From positions 1 through 64,000 of IMG/VR virus record IMGVR_UViG_3300046167_000553: DNA of 64,000 bases; one strand, 5' to 3'. This document shows positions 22,260 to 29,567 of this stretch, piece by piece (position 1 is the first letter of the stretch; every line of letters starts with the position of its first letter). Below the pieces are notes generated by a model, which saw only the letters and a program-made list of their open reading frames with translations, was not told the origin of the DNA and did no database searches. The translations under genes and the position numbers were made by a program. This stretch comes from a virus.

Positions 22260-22900
22260 AAGCTTTTGAGCAATGCCCTAGACAGTTTCACCAAGTCAAG
22301 GTTATAAAAGCTTATCCACAAGAAGAAACAGATGCCATGTTATATGGCACGGCCTACCACGAGGCGGCTGAGTTTTATGTTAGAGATAACACGCCGCTCC
22401 CTCCGCAGTTTGAGTTCTCTCAAAAACTTCTTGATTCATTAAATGCAAAGACAGGTAAAAAGCTCTGCGAGTACGAGTTGGGTTTAACCGCTGATCTTGA
22501 GCCTTGCACATTCAAGGCAGACGATGTTTGGTTCAGAGGTATCGTTGACCTACTTATATTAGATGAGGAAAACGAGTTAGCGTGGGTCATTGACTACAAG
22601 ACGGGTCGGAACACAAAGTATGCCGATACGGGTCAGTTGGAGCTTATGGCACTTGCAACCTTCAAACACTTCCCTCAAATCAAAAAGGTAAGAGCAGGGC
22701 TGCTCTTTGTTGTAGCTGATAAGTTAATAAAAACAAGTTACGATAAAGAAGATAGCATTAAGTTGTGGCAAAAATGGTTGTCTGACTACAGTAGAATGGA
22801 AAAATCGTTTGACAATGACGTTTGGAACGCCCATCCTAGTGGCTTATGTCGTAGGCATTGCCCAGTAAAGGAATGCCCACACAACGGGGCTTATGGTTAA
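22217..22900 (+). CDS. PD-(D/E)XK nuclease, RecB/Cas4-like
   Basis: 227 residues. SFSKIKAFEQCPRQF at the start, then GTAYHEAAE (44-52), GIVDLL (108-113), VIDYKTG (124-130) and GQLELMA (139-145) are the motifs of the PDDEXK_1 superfamily. Cys20 and Cys211, Cys215 and Cys220 have the one-plus-three arrangement of the Fe-S cluster in Cas4 and AddB, so a 4Fe-4S site is likely. Overlaps the polymerase gene by 43 bases. A role in processing DNA ends for recombination-dependent replication is plausible; no CRISPR array or cas1 is nearby. Confidence 0.88.
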   Translation: MGTPRAAPWSFSKIKAFEQCPRQFHQVKVIKAYPQEETDAMLYGTAYHEAAEFYVRDNTPLPPQFEFSQKLLDSLNAKTGKKLCEYELGLTADLEPCTFKADDVWFRGIVDLLILDEENELAWVIDYKTGRNTKYADTGQLELMALATFKHFPQIKKVRAGLLFVVADKLIKTSYDKEDSIKLWQKWLSDYSRMEKSFDNDVWNAHPSGLCRRHCPVKECPHNGAYG

Positions 22901-23157
22901 TGGCTAGAGATTACAAAAAAGAGTACCAGACGCAAAAGAAACGGGGCGAAACCCCTGATCGGATGGAACGTCAGCGTGCACGCAGGGCCATTGATAAGCG
23001 CGATACAGGGACAGTTACAAAGAAGTCTCCCAAGCGTAAAGGTAAAGATGTAAGTCACAACAAAATGCTCAGCAAAGGCGGCAGCAATAAAGACGGCTAC
23101 CGCTTAGAAAGCCCTTCAAAGAATAGGGCAAGGAACGGCCAAAAGAAAAAGAAGTAA
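22900..23157 (+). CDS. Small basic HNH-like protein, 85 aa
   Basis: Start placed at 22900, where TAATG couples it to the nuclease stop; an ATG at 22858 is out of context. 85 residues, MARDYKKEYQTQKKRGETPD, then KGKDVSHNKMLSKGGSNKDG and SPSKNRARNGQKKKK. The H..MLSKGG..DGYRL.S.SKNR pattern recalls the C-terminal half of small HNH-type proteins found in phages, but the usual first His-Cys part is missing. Strongly basic, probably nucleic-acid binding. Confidence 0.65.
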   Translation: MARDYKKEYQTQKKRGETPDRMERQRARRAIDKRDTGTVTKKSPKRKGKDVSHNKMLSKGGSNKDGYRLESPSKNRARNGQKKKK

Positions 23158-23158
23158 A

Positions 23159-23177
23159 GTTATACATTATGTATAAC
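23159..23177. promoter_or_regulatory. Early-arm palindrome copy 9
   Basis: GTTATAC-ATTAT-GTATAAC with 10-base extended arms; the left arm begins inside the TAA of the preceding gene. It is the last copy, in the 78-base gap before the SNF2 helicase gene. Confidence 0.78.
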
Positions 23178-23235
23178 TTTAGTATCTGAGTGACGCACAC
23201 GCGTTTCGCTCCGCTCTGTTATGCAAGGAGACTGC

Positions 23236-24771
23236 ATGGAGATTATAAAAGATAAAGCACTTAAGCTTAAAGTGAAGCATCCAAAACGAATTACCGAGGT
23301 TATACCAAAGAGCAAACAAGTATCCGAACATGAAGTCCTAGTTAATTGGGGCGTACCGGAAACCAAGGTGCTTCGTAACCTAAACATAAACGCCCCTTCC
23401 CCTATCGAACGTCAGTATAATTGGACAGGTAAATACTCACCGTTTGATCATCAAGTTGTAACCTCTTCATTCTTCACCATGCACTCGCGATGTTTCTGTT
23501 TCAACGAAATGGGTACAGGTAAAACGGCTAGTGTGATATGGGCCTCTGACTTCCTTCTAAATCAAAAAGAAATTAACAGGGTCTTAATTGTATGCCCGCT
23601 GTCCATCATGGATTCCGCTTGGCGTGCTGATCTTTTCACCTTTGCGATGCACAGACGAGTTGACATTGCACACGGCACACCCACCAAGCGCAAAGCAATC
23701 ATAAACGGCGATGCCGAGTACGTAATCATAAACTATGAGGGTATTGAGATTGTTCTTGATGAGCTTCTTAACGGTGGCTTTGATCTTGTTGTAGTTGATG
23801 AAGCAAACGCTTACAAAAACGCTAAGTCTAAAAGATGGAAAGTTCTTAATCGTTTAATAGATAGGGATACCCGCCTATGGATGATGACCGGTACACCGGC
23901 AGCGCAGTCCCCGCTTGATGCGTATGGGTTAGCAAAGCTAGTTAATCCCTCAGCAGTGCCGCAGTTCTTCGGATCATGGCGTGATCAAGTTATGAACAAA
24001 GTCACTCAGTTTAAATACGTGCCTAAAGCCGACGCTACTGATACGGTGTTTAGAGTTTTGCAGCCAGCCATACGGTACACCAAAGAGGAATGTCTTGACC
24101 TGCCAGAAGTTACGATGGTCAAGCGTAAGGTAGACCTGACGCCACAGCAATCCAAGTACTACAAAGATATTAAGAATAAGATGGTGATAGCCGCTGATGG
24201 CGAAGAAGTTACCGCAGCCAACGCAGCCATTGTGATGAACAAGCTACTGCAAATTAGTTCCGGTGCTGTCTACAGTGACAACGGCGAGTCGCTGATGTTC
24301 GATATAAAGAACAGATACAAAGTTCTTAAAGAGGTGATAGACGAGTCAAGTCAAAAGGTTTTAATCTTTGCTCCGTTTAAGCATGTGATCAGTTCCCTTT
24401 CTGATAAGCTACGTGCAGATGGTTTGTCGTGCGATGTAATTTCCGGTGCCGTCAACGTGTCCAAGCGCACAGAAATATTTAAGTCGTTTCAGCAAAACCC
24501 CGACCCCCAAGTACTGATAATCCAACCGCAAGCTGCCGCGCACGGTGTTACGCTAACCGCAGCCAACACAGTTGTTTGGTGGGGGCCAACGTCGTCTCTA
24601 GATATTTTCTATCAAGCTAACGCTAGGATTCATAGAGCAGGGCAGAAACACAAGTGTACAGTGGTACAGCTAATTGGATCAGCAGTTGAAGATCATGTGT
24701 ACTCGTTATTAGATCAGAGAATTGATGTTCACTCAAAAGTTGTCGATCTTTATAAACAATTACTTGACTAG
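23236..24771 (+). CDS. SNF2-family DNA helicase/translocase
   Basis: Start at 23236 (ATG after AAGGAGACTGC); the ATG at 23221 would put the ribosome site inside the gene. 511 residues: Walker A EMGTGKT (91-97), LIVCPLSIMDSAW (117-129), DEAN (188-191) as motif II, MMTGTPAAQSPLDAY (216-230), and C-terminal motifs VVWWGPTSSLDIFYQANARI followed by HRAGQKH. This is the compact two-lobed SNF2 form common in phages. Such enzymes move on double-stranded DNA and may remodel replication intermediates or displace bound proteins. Confidence 0.92.
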   Translation: MEIIKDKALKLKVKHPKRITEVIPKSKQVSEHEVLVNWGVPETKVLRNLNINAPSPIERQYNWTGKYSPFDHQVVTSSFFTMHSRCFCFNEMGTGKTASVIWASDFLLNQKEINRVLIVCPLSIMDSAWRADLFTFAMHRRVDIAHGTPTKRKAIINGDAEYVIINYEGIEIVLDELLNGGFDLVVVDEANAYKNAKSKRWKVLNRLIDRDTRLWMMTGTPAAQSPLDAYGLAKLVNPSAVPQFFGSWRDQVMNKVTQFKYVPKADATDTVFRVLQPAIRYTKEECLDLPEVTMVKRKVDLTPQQSKYYKDIKNKMVIAADGEEVTAANAAIVMNKLLQISSGAVYSDNGESLMFDIKNRYKVLKEVIDESSQKVLIFAPFKHVISSLSDKLRADGLSCDVISGAVNVSKRTEIFKSFQQNPDPQVLIIQPQAAAHGVTLTAANTVVWWGPTSSLDIFYQANARIHRAGQKHKCTVVQLIGSAVEDHVYSLLDQRIDVHSKVVDLYKQLLD

Positions 24772-24792
24772 CTCACAGCCCTCACCTATATT
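24764..24792 (+). promoter_or_regulatory. Sigma70-type promoter before the late-early genes
   Basis: TTGACT (24764-24769, overlapping the end of the helicase gene), a 17-base spacer, TATATT (24787-24792). It would start transcription near 24799 and drive the 130-aa, HTH, ssDNA-binding and primase-helicase genes. No palindrome lies beside it. Confidence 0.7.
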
Positions 24793-24834
24793 AACCAACC
24801 CCGAGTAATTTTCGGTGCGCGAAAGGAGAGTAAG

Positions 24835-25227
24835 ATGGATGTTTCTGTCGAGAAGTTAACTGATATATACCTTAAAATAAAAGGTAAAAGAGATATTTTA
24901 TCTCGCGATTTCAAGCAGGAAGATGAACGCTTGAAGACACAGCAAGAACGGATCAAACGGGCCTTGCTGGATTACTGCAAAGAAAACGATATTGAGTCTG
25001 TTCGCACAGAAGCAGGTACTTTTTATCGGTCTATAAAAACTAAGTACTGGACAAATGACTGGGCATCTATGCATCAGTTCATACTCCAGCATGAAGTTCC
25101 TGAGTTCTTAACGAAGTCTTTGAATCAAGCTAACGTTAAGCAGTTCATGGATGAAAACCCCACCCTTGTACCCGCTGGACTCAATGTTGATTCCGAGTAT
25201 GTGGTATCAGTGCGAAAAGCTAAATAG
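24835..25227 (+). CDS. Conserved-type phage protein with coiled coil, 130 aa
   Basis: 130 residues: a helical N-terminus (DILSRDFKQEDERLKTQQER) followed by AGTFYRSIKTKYWTNDWASM, HQFILQHEVPEFL, and ending PAGLNVDSEYVVSVRKAK. I know the TFYR-W-HQF-VKQF-NP-P-GL-VRR pattern from many phage replication modules, where it has no proven role; its fold recalls Gam- or Gp157-like proteins that bind DNA ends. Strong GGAG ribosome site. Placed between a promoter and the HTH gene. Confidence 0.65.
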   Translation: MDVSVEKLTDIYLKIKGKRDILSRDFKQEDERLKTQQERIKRALLDYCKENDIESVRTEAGTFYRSIKTKYWTNDWASMHQFILQHEVPEFLTKSLNQANVKQFMDENPTLVPAGLNVDSEYVVSVRKAK

Positions 25228-25236
25228 GAGGCAGAA

Positions 25237-25500
25237 ATGTCTGATAAAGAACAACCGGCCACAAGCCCTTTTGAAACTACAGAGGGCGTTGCACAGTATT
25301 TTAACGTGTCTGTCTGGACAGTTAGAGACTGGGTTAAACGTGGCATCATACCCTCATCAGCTTACATAAAGGTAGCTAAGACTACTCGCTTTAAGCTGGA
25401 TCAAGTGGAAGCTGCATTGGTATCAGTAATGTCTCAAGACGAAACTGAAACCGAAGCAGACGACGAGCCTGTAACTGTAGAACCCATTTACCTTAACTAA
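25237..25500 (+). CDS. HTH DNA-binding protein (MerR/excisionase-like)
   Basis: 87 residues. Residues about 14-40 form a winged-helix type HTH (TEGVAQYFNVSVWTVRDWVK then RGIIPSSAYIKV), followed by TRFKLDQVEAAL as the wing and an acidic tail. This is the helix_turn_helix_17/AlpA-like fold used by excisionases, small regulators and some replication proteins. It is the only obvious HTH protein in the early arm, so it is the first candidate to bind the palindromes, but nothing links it to them directly. Confidence 0.8.
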   Translation: MSDKEQPATSPFETTEGVAQYFNVSVWTVRDWVKRGIIPSSAYIKVAKTTRFKLDQVEAALVSVMSQDETETEADDEPVTVEPIYLN

Positions 25501-25511
25501 GAGAGACTATT

Positions 25512-26405
25512 ATGAGTACGAACATGACAACTTGGAAAGACGGTTTAGGTGCAAACCTAAAAGATTTCGAGGAAGCAAGCAGTAATCTTTCAGATGCAAG
25601 CGGTGGCGGTAAGTCACGGCGCATCAGTGTGAACGGCAGTCGGTTTAGGAAGATTGTAGGTGGTGAGCAGGTTGAGGTCAGCAATTCAAGCTCAATGAAT
25701 ATCATCATTGTGAATGCCGCTCCGGTATCACGTACCTACTACGAGGGAACGTACGATCCAGAAAACCCCGCTCCTCCTGCCTGTTGGTCACAGGACGCAA
25801 ACGGTGGCGTACCTGCTAAAGATGTAACAGATGAAGGCCGACAGTCCTCACGTTGCGGTGACTGCCCTCAGAACGTCAAGGGATCAGGTCAAGGCCAGTC
25901 TCGTGCGTGTCGTTTTAACCAGCGACTAGCGGTAGCCATAGAAGGTGATTTAGATAATATCTATCAGCTTCAACTTGCAGCGACTAGCATCTTTGGTCAG
26001 GCTATTAATGGCAACATGCCGATGGGTGCTTATGCTAAGTACTTAAAGGAACACAGTGCGCCAGCTTCAGCCATCGTTACGCAGATGTACTTCGATGAGT
26101 CGGCCTCTGTTCCTAAGTTATTCTTCAAACCCGTCCGTCCTTTGGAAGAGGCTGAGCTTGACCAAATAAGAGCAAAGCTTAAGTCTGAAGATACGATGCG
26201 TGCCATTGAGCTTACCGTGGCTCAGACCGATGGGGTAGAGAAGAAGCCTCAGCTTGAAGCACCTGTAAAAAAGGCACCTGTAAAAGAAGCTCCGAAAGAA
26301 GAAGTGATCGAAGAACCCAAGAAAGCAGTTAAGTCAAGCAATGCTGTTGATAAAGAAAGTTTAGGTTCAGCACTAGACGAAGTGATTGATGAATGGGACG
26401 ATTGA
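25512..26405 (+). CDS. Putative single-stranded DNA-binding protein
   Basis: 297 residues: GGGKSRRISVNGSRFRKIVG near the start, a beta-rich core, a cysteine group (PPACWSQDANG, SSRCGDCPQNV, SRACRFNQRL) that could bind zinc, and a low-complexity Lys/Glu/Pro linker leading to an acidic tail (EVIDEWDD). A core plus an acidic C-terminal tail is the hallmark of phage and bacterial ssDNA-binding proteins such as T7 gp2.5. Encoded directly before the primase-helicase. The family is familiar from marine phages, but its SSB role is inferred. Confidence 0.55.
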   Translation: MSTNMTTWKDGLGANLKDFEEASSNLSDASGGGKSRRISVNGSRFRKIVGGEQVEVSNSSSMNIIIVNAAPVSRTYYEGTYDPENPAPPACWSQDANGGVPAKDVTDEGRQSSRCGDCPQNVKGSGQGQSRACRFNQRLAVAIEGDLDNIYQLQLAATSIFGQAINGNMPMGAYAKYLKEHSAPASAIVTQMYFDESASVPKLFFKPVRPLEEAELDQIRAKLKSEDTMRAIELTVAQTDGVEKKPQLEAPVKKAPVKEAPKEEVIEEPKKAVKSSNAVDKESLGSALDEVIDEWDD

Positions 26406-26410
26406 TCTGA

Positions 26411-26444
26411 CCCCCGCCCCTGCCATGTAGGTGGGGGCATTTTT
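26411..26444 (+). terminator. Terminator/attenuator before the primase-helicase gene
   Basis: CCCCCGCC (26411-26418) pairs with GGTGGGGG (26430-26437), one G-T pair, followed by CA and TTTTT (26440-26444). The ribosome site GGAG of the next gene starts at 26445, so the hairpin is only a few bases away and could set the ratio of SSB-like protein to primase-helicase. Confidence 0.8.
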
Positions 26445-26455
26445 GGAGACATACC

Positions 26456-29299
26456 ATGAACGCTTTAGATTTCTTTAAGGCGGTGCTGGGGGACTCTGGT
26501 TGGTATTGCGCGTTTAGTAAAGACCCGATAGTGCAAAAGTTCTATCAGACCATAGAAGAACTTGACCACGTAACTAAACAGTTTAGCCAGAATGAAAAAG
26601 ATTCCTACTTCGCACTAGCTACATTTAAGAACGGAGATTTAAGAGAAAGCAGCAATGCCTTGCAGATTAAATCTTTCTTTGTAGACATTGATGCAGACCA
26701 CGGAGCAATACGCTATGACAACAAGCAGGAAGCAGTAAAAGAGTTAAGAGGATTCTGTAAAGCACTCAGTCTACCTAAGCCGGTTATTGTAGATTCAGGC
26801 GGCGGTATTCACGCTTATTGGATTCTTGACGAACCGGTGTCGATGGATGATTGGAAGCCGGTGGCTCTCAGTTTTCGGCAAGCTTGTATAGATCACGGAT
26901 TACGTATTGACCCCAAAGTTACAGGCGACGGCGCTAGGGTGTTACGTACACCTAATACGTATAACACACGGTCGGATACGTATAGCAAGTTTTTAAGTGA
27001 CACTGTTAACTACGTACCCTTTTCCCTGTTTGCTGATAAGTTTGATACAGCACCCGCGCCGGTACTGGTATCAGATAACATTGACCAAGCAGACAGCGCG
27101 TTACTTGATTTACTGCAAAGTAACGTACAAGGAAGCTTCGCCAAAATAGAAGAAAAGAATGAAGTCGGTCAAGGCTGCGCTCAGCTTGACTACATACTTA
27201 AGCATCAAGACGAAGTTAGCGAACCTTTATGGAGAGCAGGTTTATCTATCGCTAAGTTTTGTGAAGAGTATGACGAAGTAATGCACCGTATGTCAGAAAA
27301 TCACCCTGAGTACGATCCTTCAGAAACCGAATACAAGTTATCAAGAATTAAAGGCCCGTACAGGTGTAGTTCTTTTGAAGAAGAGCGCCCTGAAGGTTGC
27401 GAAGATTGTCCCCACAAAGGGCAGATAAATACCCCTTGGTCGCTGGGCAGGAAGATAGCTGAGGCTGAAGGCGAAGAAGTGGTTTCTGATCTGTTTGATG
27501 ATCAAGTAACTTATACAATCCCTGAATACCCTAAGCCTTACTTTAGAGGGTTGAACGGCGGCGTGTATATTCGTTCGCAAACTCTGGCTGATGATGAGCC
27601 TGAAGAACGATTAGTTTATCATAACGACATATATGTAACCCGTAGGATACGTGACCCTGAGCTTGGTGAATCTATAATTGTCAATTTCATCTTACCACAA
27701 GACGGCAAGAAGGAGTTTGTACTACCTCTGACAGCAGCAACGTCACGAGAAGAGTTTAGAAAAGCTATGTCACATCACGGCGTAGTAATGATGAAGATGG
27801 AAAACCTTATGGCCTATATACAAAAGTGGGTGGAGGAATTGCAATTGAAAAGCAAAGCTGATGAGTCTAGACGACAATTTGGTTGGACTAAGGGCTTAGA
27901 CGGTTTTGTAGTCGGCGCTGAAGAAATCACTAAAGACGAGATATTGATAAATCACCCTTCGCCCCCTACAGCTAGGTTCTTTCCAGCGTTTGAGCCTAAA
28001 GGTACTTACGAGAAGTGGCAGGAAATGATCGAAACGTACAATCGACCCGATCTTGATGTGCACCAATTCTGTTTAGCCTTCTGCTTGGGATCACCCCTGT
28101 TTGAGTTTATACCGAAGATTCAAGGCGGTGGTGTCCATTTGTTCAGTGGTGACAGCGGTTTTGGTAAAACGTCTGTTATGGACGCAGGGAACTCTATTTG
28201 GGGTGGCCCCAGCTTGCGGATTAAGGGTAAGGATACAGGTAACTTCACAATGAACAGGGCGGAGATATGGAAGAACCTGCCTTTGCTGATAGATGAAGTT
28301 GGAGATGTGCCGCCTCACGAACTAAGTGCACTTGCTATGGTTATGACCGATGGTGAGCAGAAAGGTCGAATGTCAAGCGGGGCTAACCAAGAACGTATCA
28401 GGGGCGAACCTTGGTCACTGGGCGTGATGACCAACGGTAATAACAGCTTCATTGAACGTGTATCTACCTTTAAGAATGTACCTCGCGCTGAAGCACAAAG
28501 GATTCTAGAGTGGGAGTGTGACGGTGTTAACTTCAACCAAAACGCCGAAGGGGGAGAAGAATCGGACAGGTTCAATGACCTGCTTGAGAAAAACTACGGG
28601 TGGGCAGGGCCGATCTTTATTAGATACATATTAAATAACAAGGAAGAAGTACAGAAACTTGTTACAAAGACCAGTCAGGTGCTTAACAAAAAGCTCAGGC
28701 TGGCAGTGCAGAATAGGGTGTGGAAAGCCAATCTAACCGTTGCAATTGCTGCAAATATCATCGCTAACCGTTTAGGGATTTGGTCGTTCGATACCAATTT
28801 AATGCTTACGACTAGCGCCAAAATCGTCAAGTATAATCGTGAGAAAGTAGTGACCATTACGCGTAACGCAACAGAAACTATAAATGAATATGTGGCAGAG
28901 AATATACGTAACATATATATCATTAACAGCAAAAAGGATTTACGTAAGCAAGGCATTCATAACAACGCATTGGACAGCTTGGTAAAGAGTGTTGATCCTT
29001 ACAAGGTCGTGGGTCGGCTAGAGCCTGATACCGAAATGCTGTACTTGGCAGTCAGCCCTCTGCGTAAATGGTGTTTAGATCAAAGAGTGAATTACTCTGA
29101 GTTAGACCGTGATCTATGCCGAAACCATAACGCCCATAGAAAGAACAAACGATTACTGGCAGGGCATAATCTTGACACAGGCCCAGTCAAAGCTTTATGG
29201 GTTAACGTTAAGGATATTCTAGACTTGCAGGACGAAGATGCATTACGTGAACTAGAAAAAATAGCCAGCCTAGCAGAAAATGAAGACGATCAATCCTGA
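26456..29299 (+). CDS. Primase-helicase: AEP primase plus DUF927 helicase
   Basis: 947 residues. The N-terminal 210 resemble an archaeo-eukaryotic primase: FFVDIDADHG with catalytic DID/AD (77-81), VDSGGGIHAYWIL (112-124) and DPKVTGDGARVLRTPNTYN (152-170). A Cys-containing segment near residues 300-325 (CSSFEEERPEGCEDCPH) may bind zinc. The C-terminal half is a DUF927-type helicase with Walker A GDSGFGKTS (near 565) and Walker B LLIDEVGD (near 611). It would unwind and prime DNA for the family B polymerase. Its ATG is 12 bases after the attenuator's T run. Confidence 0.88.
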   Translation: MNALDFFKAVLGDSGWYCAFSKDPIVQKFYQTIEELDHVTKQFSQNEKDSYFALATFKNGDLRESSNALQIKSFFVDIDADHGAIRYDNKQEAVKELRGFCKALSLPKPVIVDSGGGIHAYWILDEPVSMDDWKPVALSFRQACIDHGLRIDPKVTGDGARVLRTPNTYNTRSDTYSKFLSDTVNYVPFSLFADKFDTAPAPVLVSDNIDQADSALLDLLQSNVQGSFAKIEEKNEVGQGCAQLDYILKHQDEVSEPLWRAGLSIAKFCEEYDEVMHRMSENHPEYDPSETEYKLSRIKGPYRCSSFEEERPEGCEDCPHKGQINTPWSLGRKIAEAEGEEVVSDLFDDQVTYTIPEYPKPYFRGLNGGVYIRSQTLADDEPEERLVYHNDIYVTRRIRDPELGESIIVNFILPQDGKKEFVLPLTAATSREEFRKAMSHHGVVMMKMENLMAYIQKWVEELQLKSKADESRRQFGWTKGLDGFVVGAEEITKDEILINHPSPPTARFFPAFEPKGTYEKWQEMIETYNRPDLDVHQFCLAFCLGSPLFEFIPKIQGGGVHLFSGDSGFGKTSVMDAGNSIWGGPSLRIKGKDTGNFTMNRAEIWKNLPLLIDEVGDVPPHELSALAMVMTDGEQKGRMSSGANQERIRGEPWSLGVMTNGNNSFIERVSTFKNVPRAEAQRILEWECDGVNFNQNAEGGEESDRFNDLLEKNYGWAGPIFIRYILNNKEEVQKLVTKTSQVLNKKLRLAVQNRVWKANLTVAIAANIIANRLGIWSFDTNLMLTTSAKIVKYNREKVVTITRNATETINEYVAENIRNIYIINSKKDLRKQGIHNNALDSLVKSVDPYKVVGRLEPDTEMLYLAVSPLRKWCLDQRVNYSELDRDLCRNHNAHRKNKRLLAGHNLDTGPVKALWVNVKDILDLQDEDALRELEKIASLAENEDDQS

Positions 29300-29483
29300 T
29301 GGTATTCAGGTAAACGTTTACTGGGATGCCGCTGTTCGCGGCAGTTCTTTCTTTATACCTTGTATAAACGTAAGCAAAGCAAAGCTACAAGTTAAGCGGG
29401 TGGCTAAAGAAAAAGAGTTACAAATAAAGAGTAAGACTGTAATAGAGCATGGTATTATTGGGTTGCGCGTTTGGATTCAATAA
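29280..29483 (+). CDS. Small protein, 67 aa, last early gene
   Basis: 67 residues, MKTINPDGIQVNVYWDAAVR then SSFFIPCINVSKAKLQVKRV and KELQIKSKTVIEHGIIGLRV. Basic and beta-rich; the pattern resembles small phage proteins that end replication operons. It overlaps the primase-helicase gene by 20 bases. A mostly compact fold with no signal sequence; function unknown. Confidence 0.65.
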   Translation: MKTINPDGIQVNVYWDAAVRGSSFFIPCINVSKAKLQVKRVAKEKELQIKSKTVIEHGIIGLRVWIQ

Positions 29484-29542
29484 GGCTATAATCGGATACC
29501 GCTCTTGTCATGGGGAGGGGTTATTCATGGTAGTCTCCTTTT

Positions 29543-29567
29543 AGCCCCCCTAACAGGGGGCTTTTTT
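29543..29567 (+). terminator. Terminator at the convergence of the two arms
   Basis: AGCCCCC (29543-29549), loop CTAACA, GGGGGCT (29556-29562), then TTTTT to 29567. On the plus strand it ends the early arm; on the minus strand the hairpin is followed by AAAA, so it would not serve late transcripts well. It touches the stop codon of the last late gene. Confidence 0.88.

Noticed and set aside
22312-22320. A perfect DnaA box TTATCCACA
   Set aside because: Single copy inside the nuclease coding sequence with no AT-rich or iteron context; expected by chance in a window this size.
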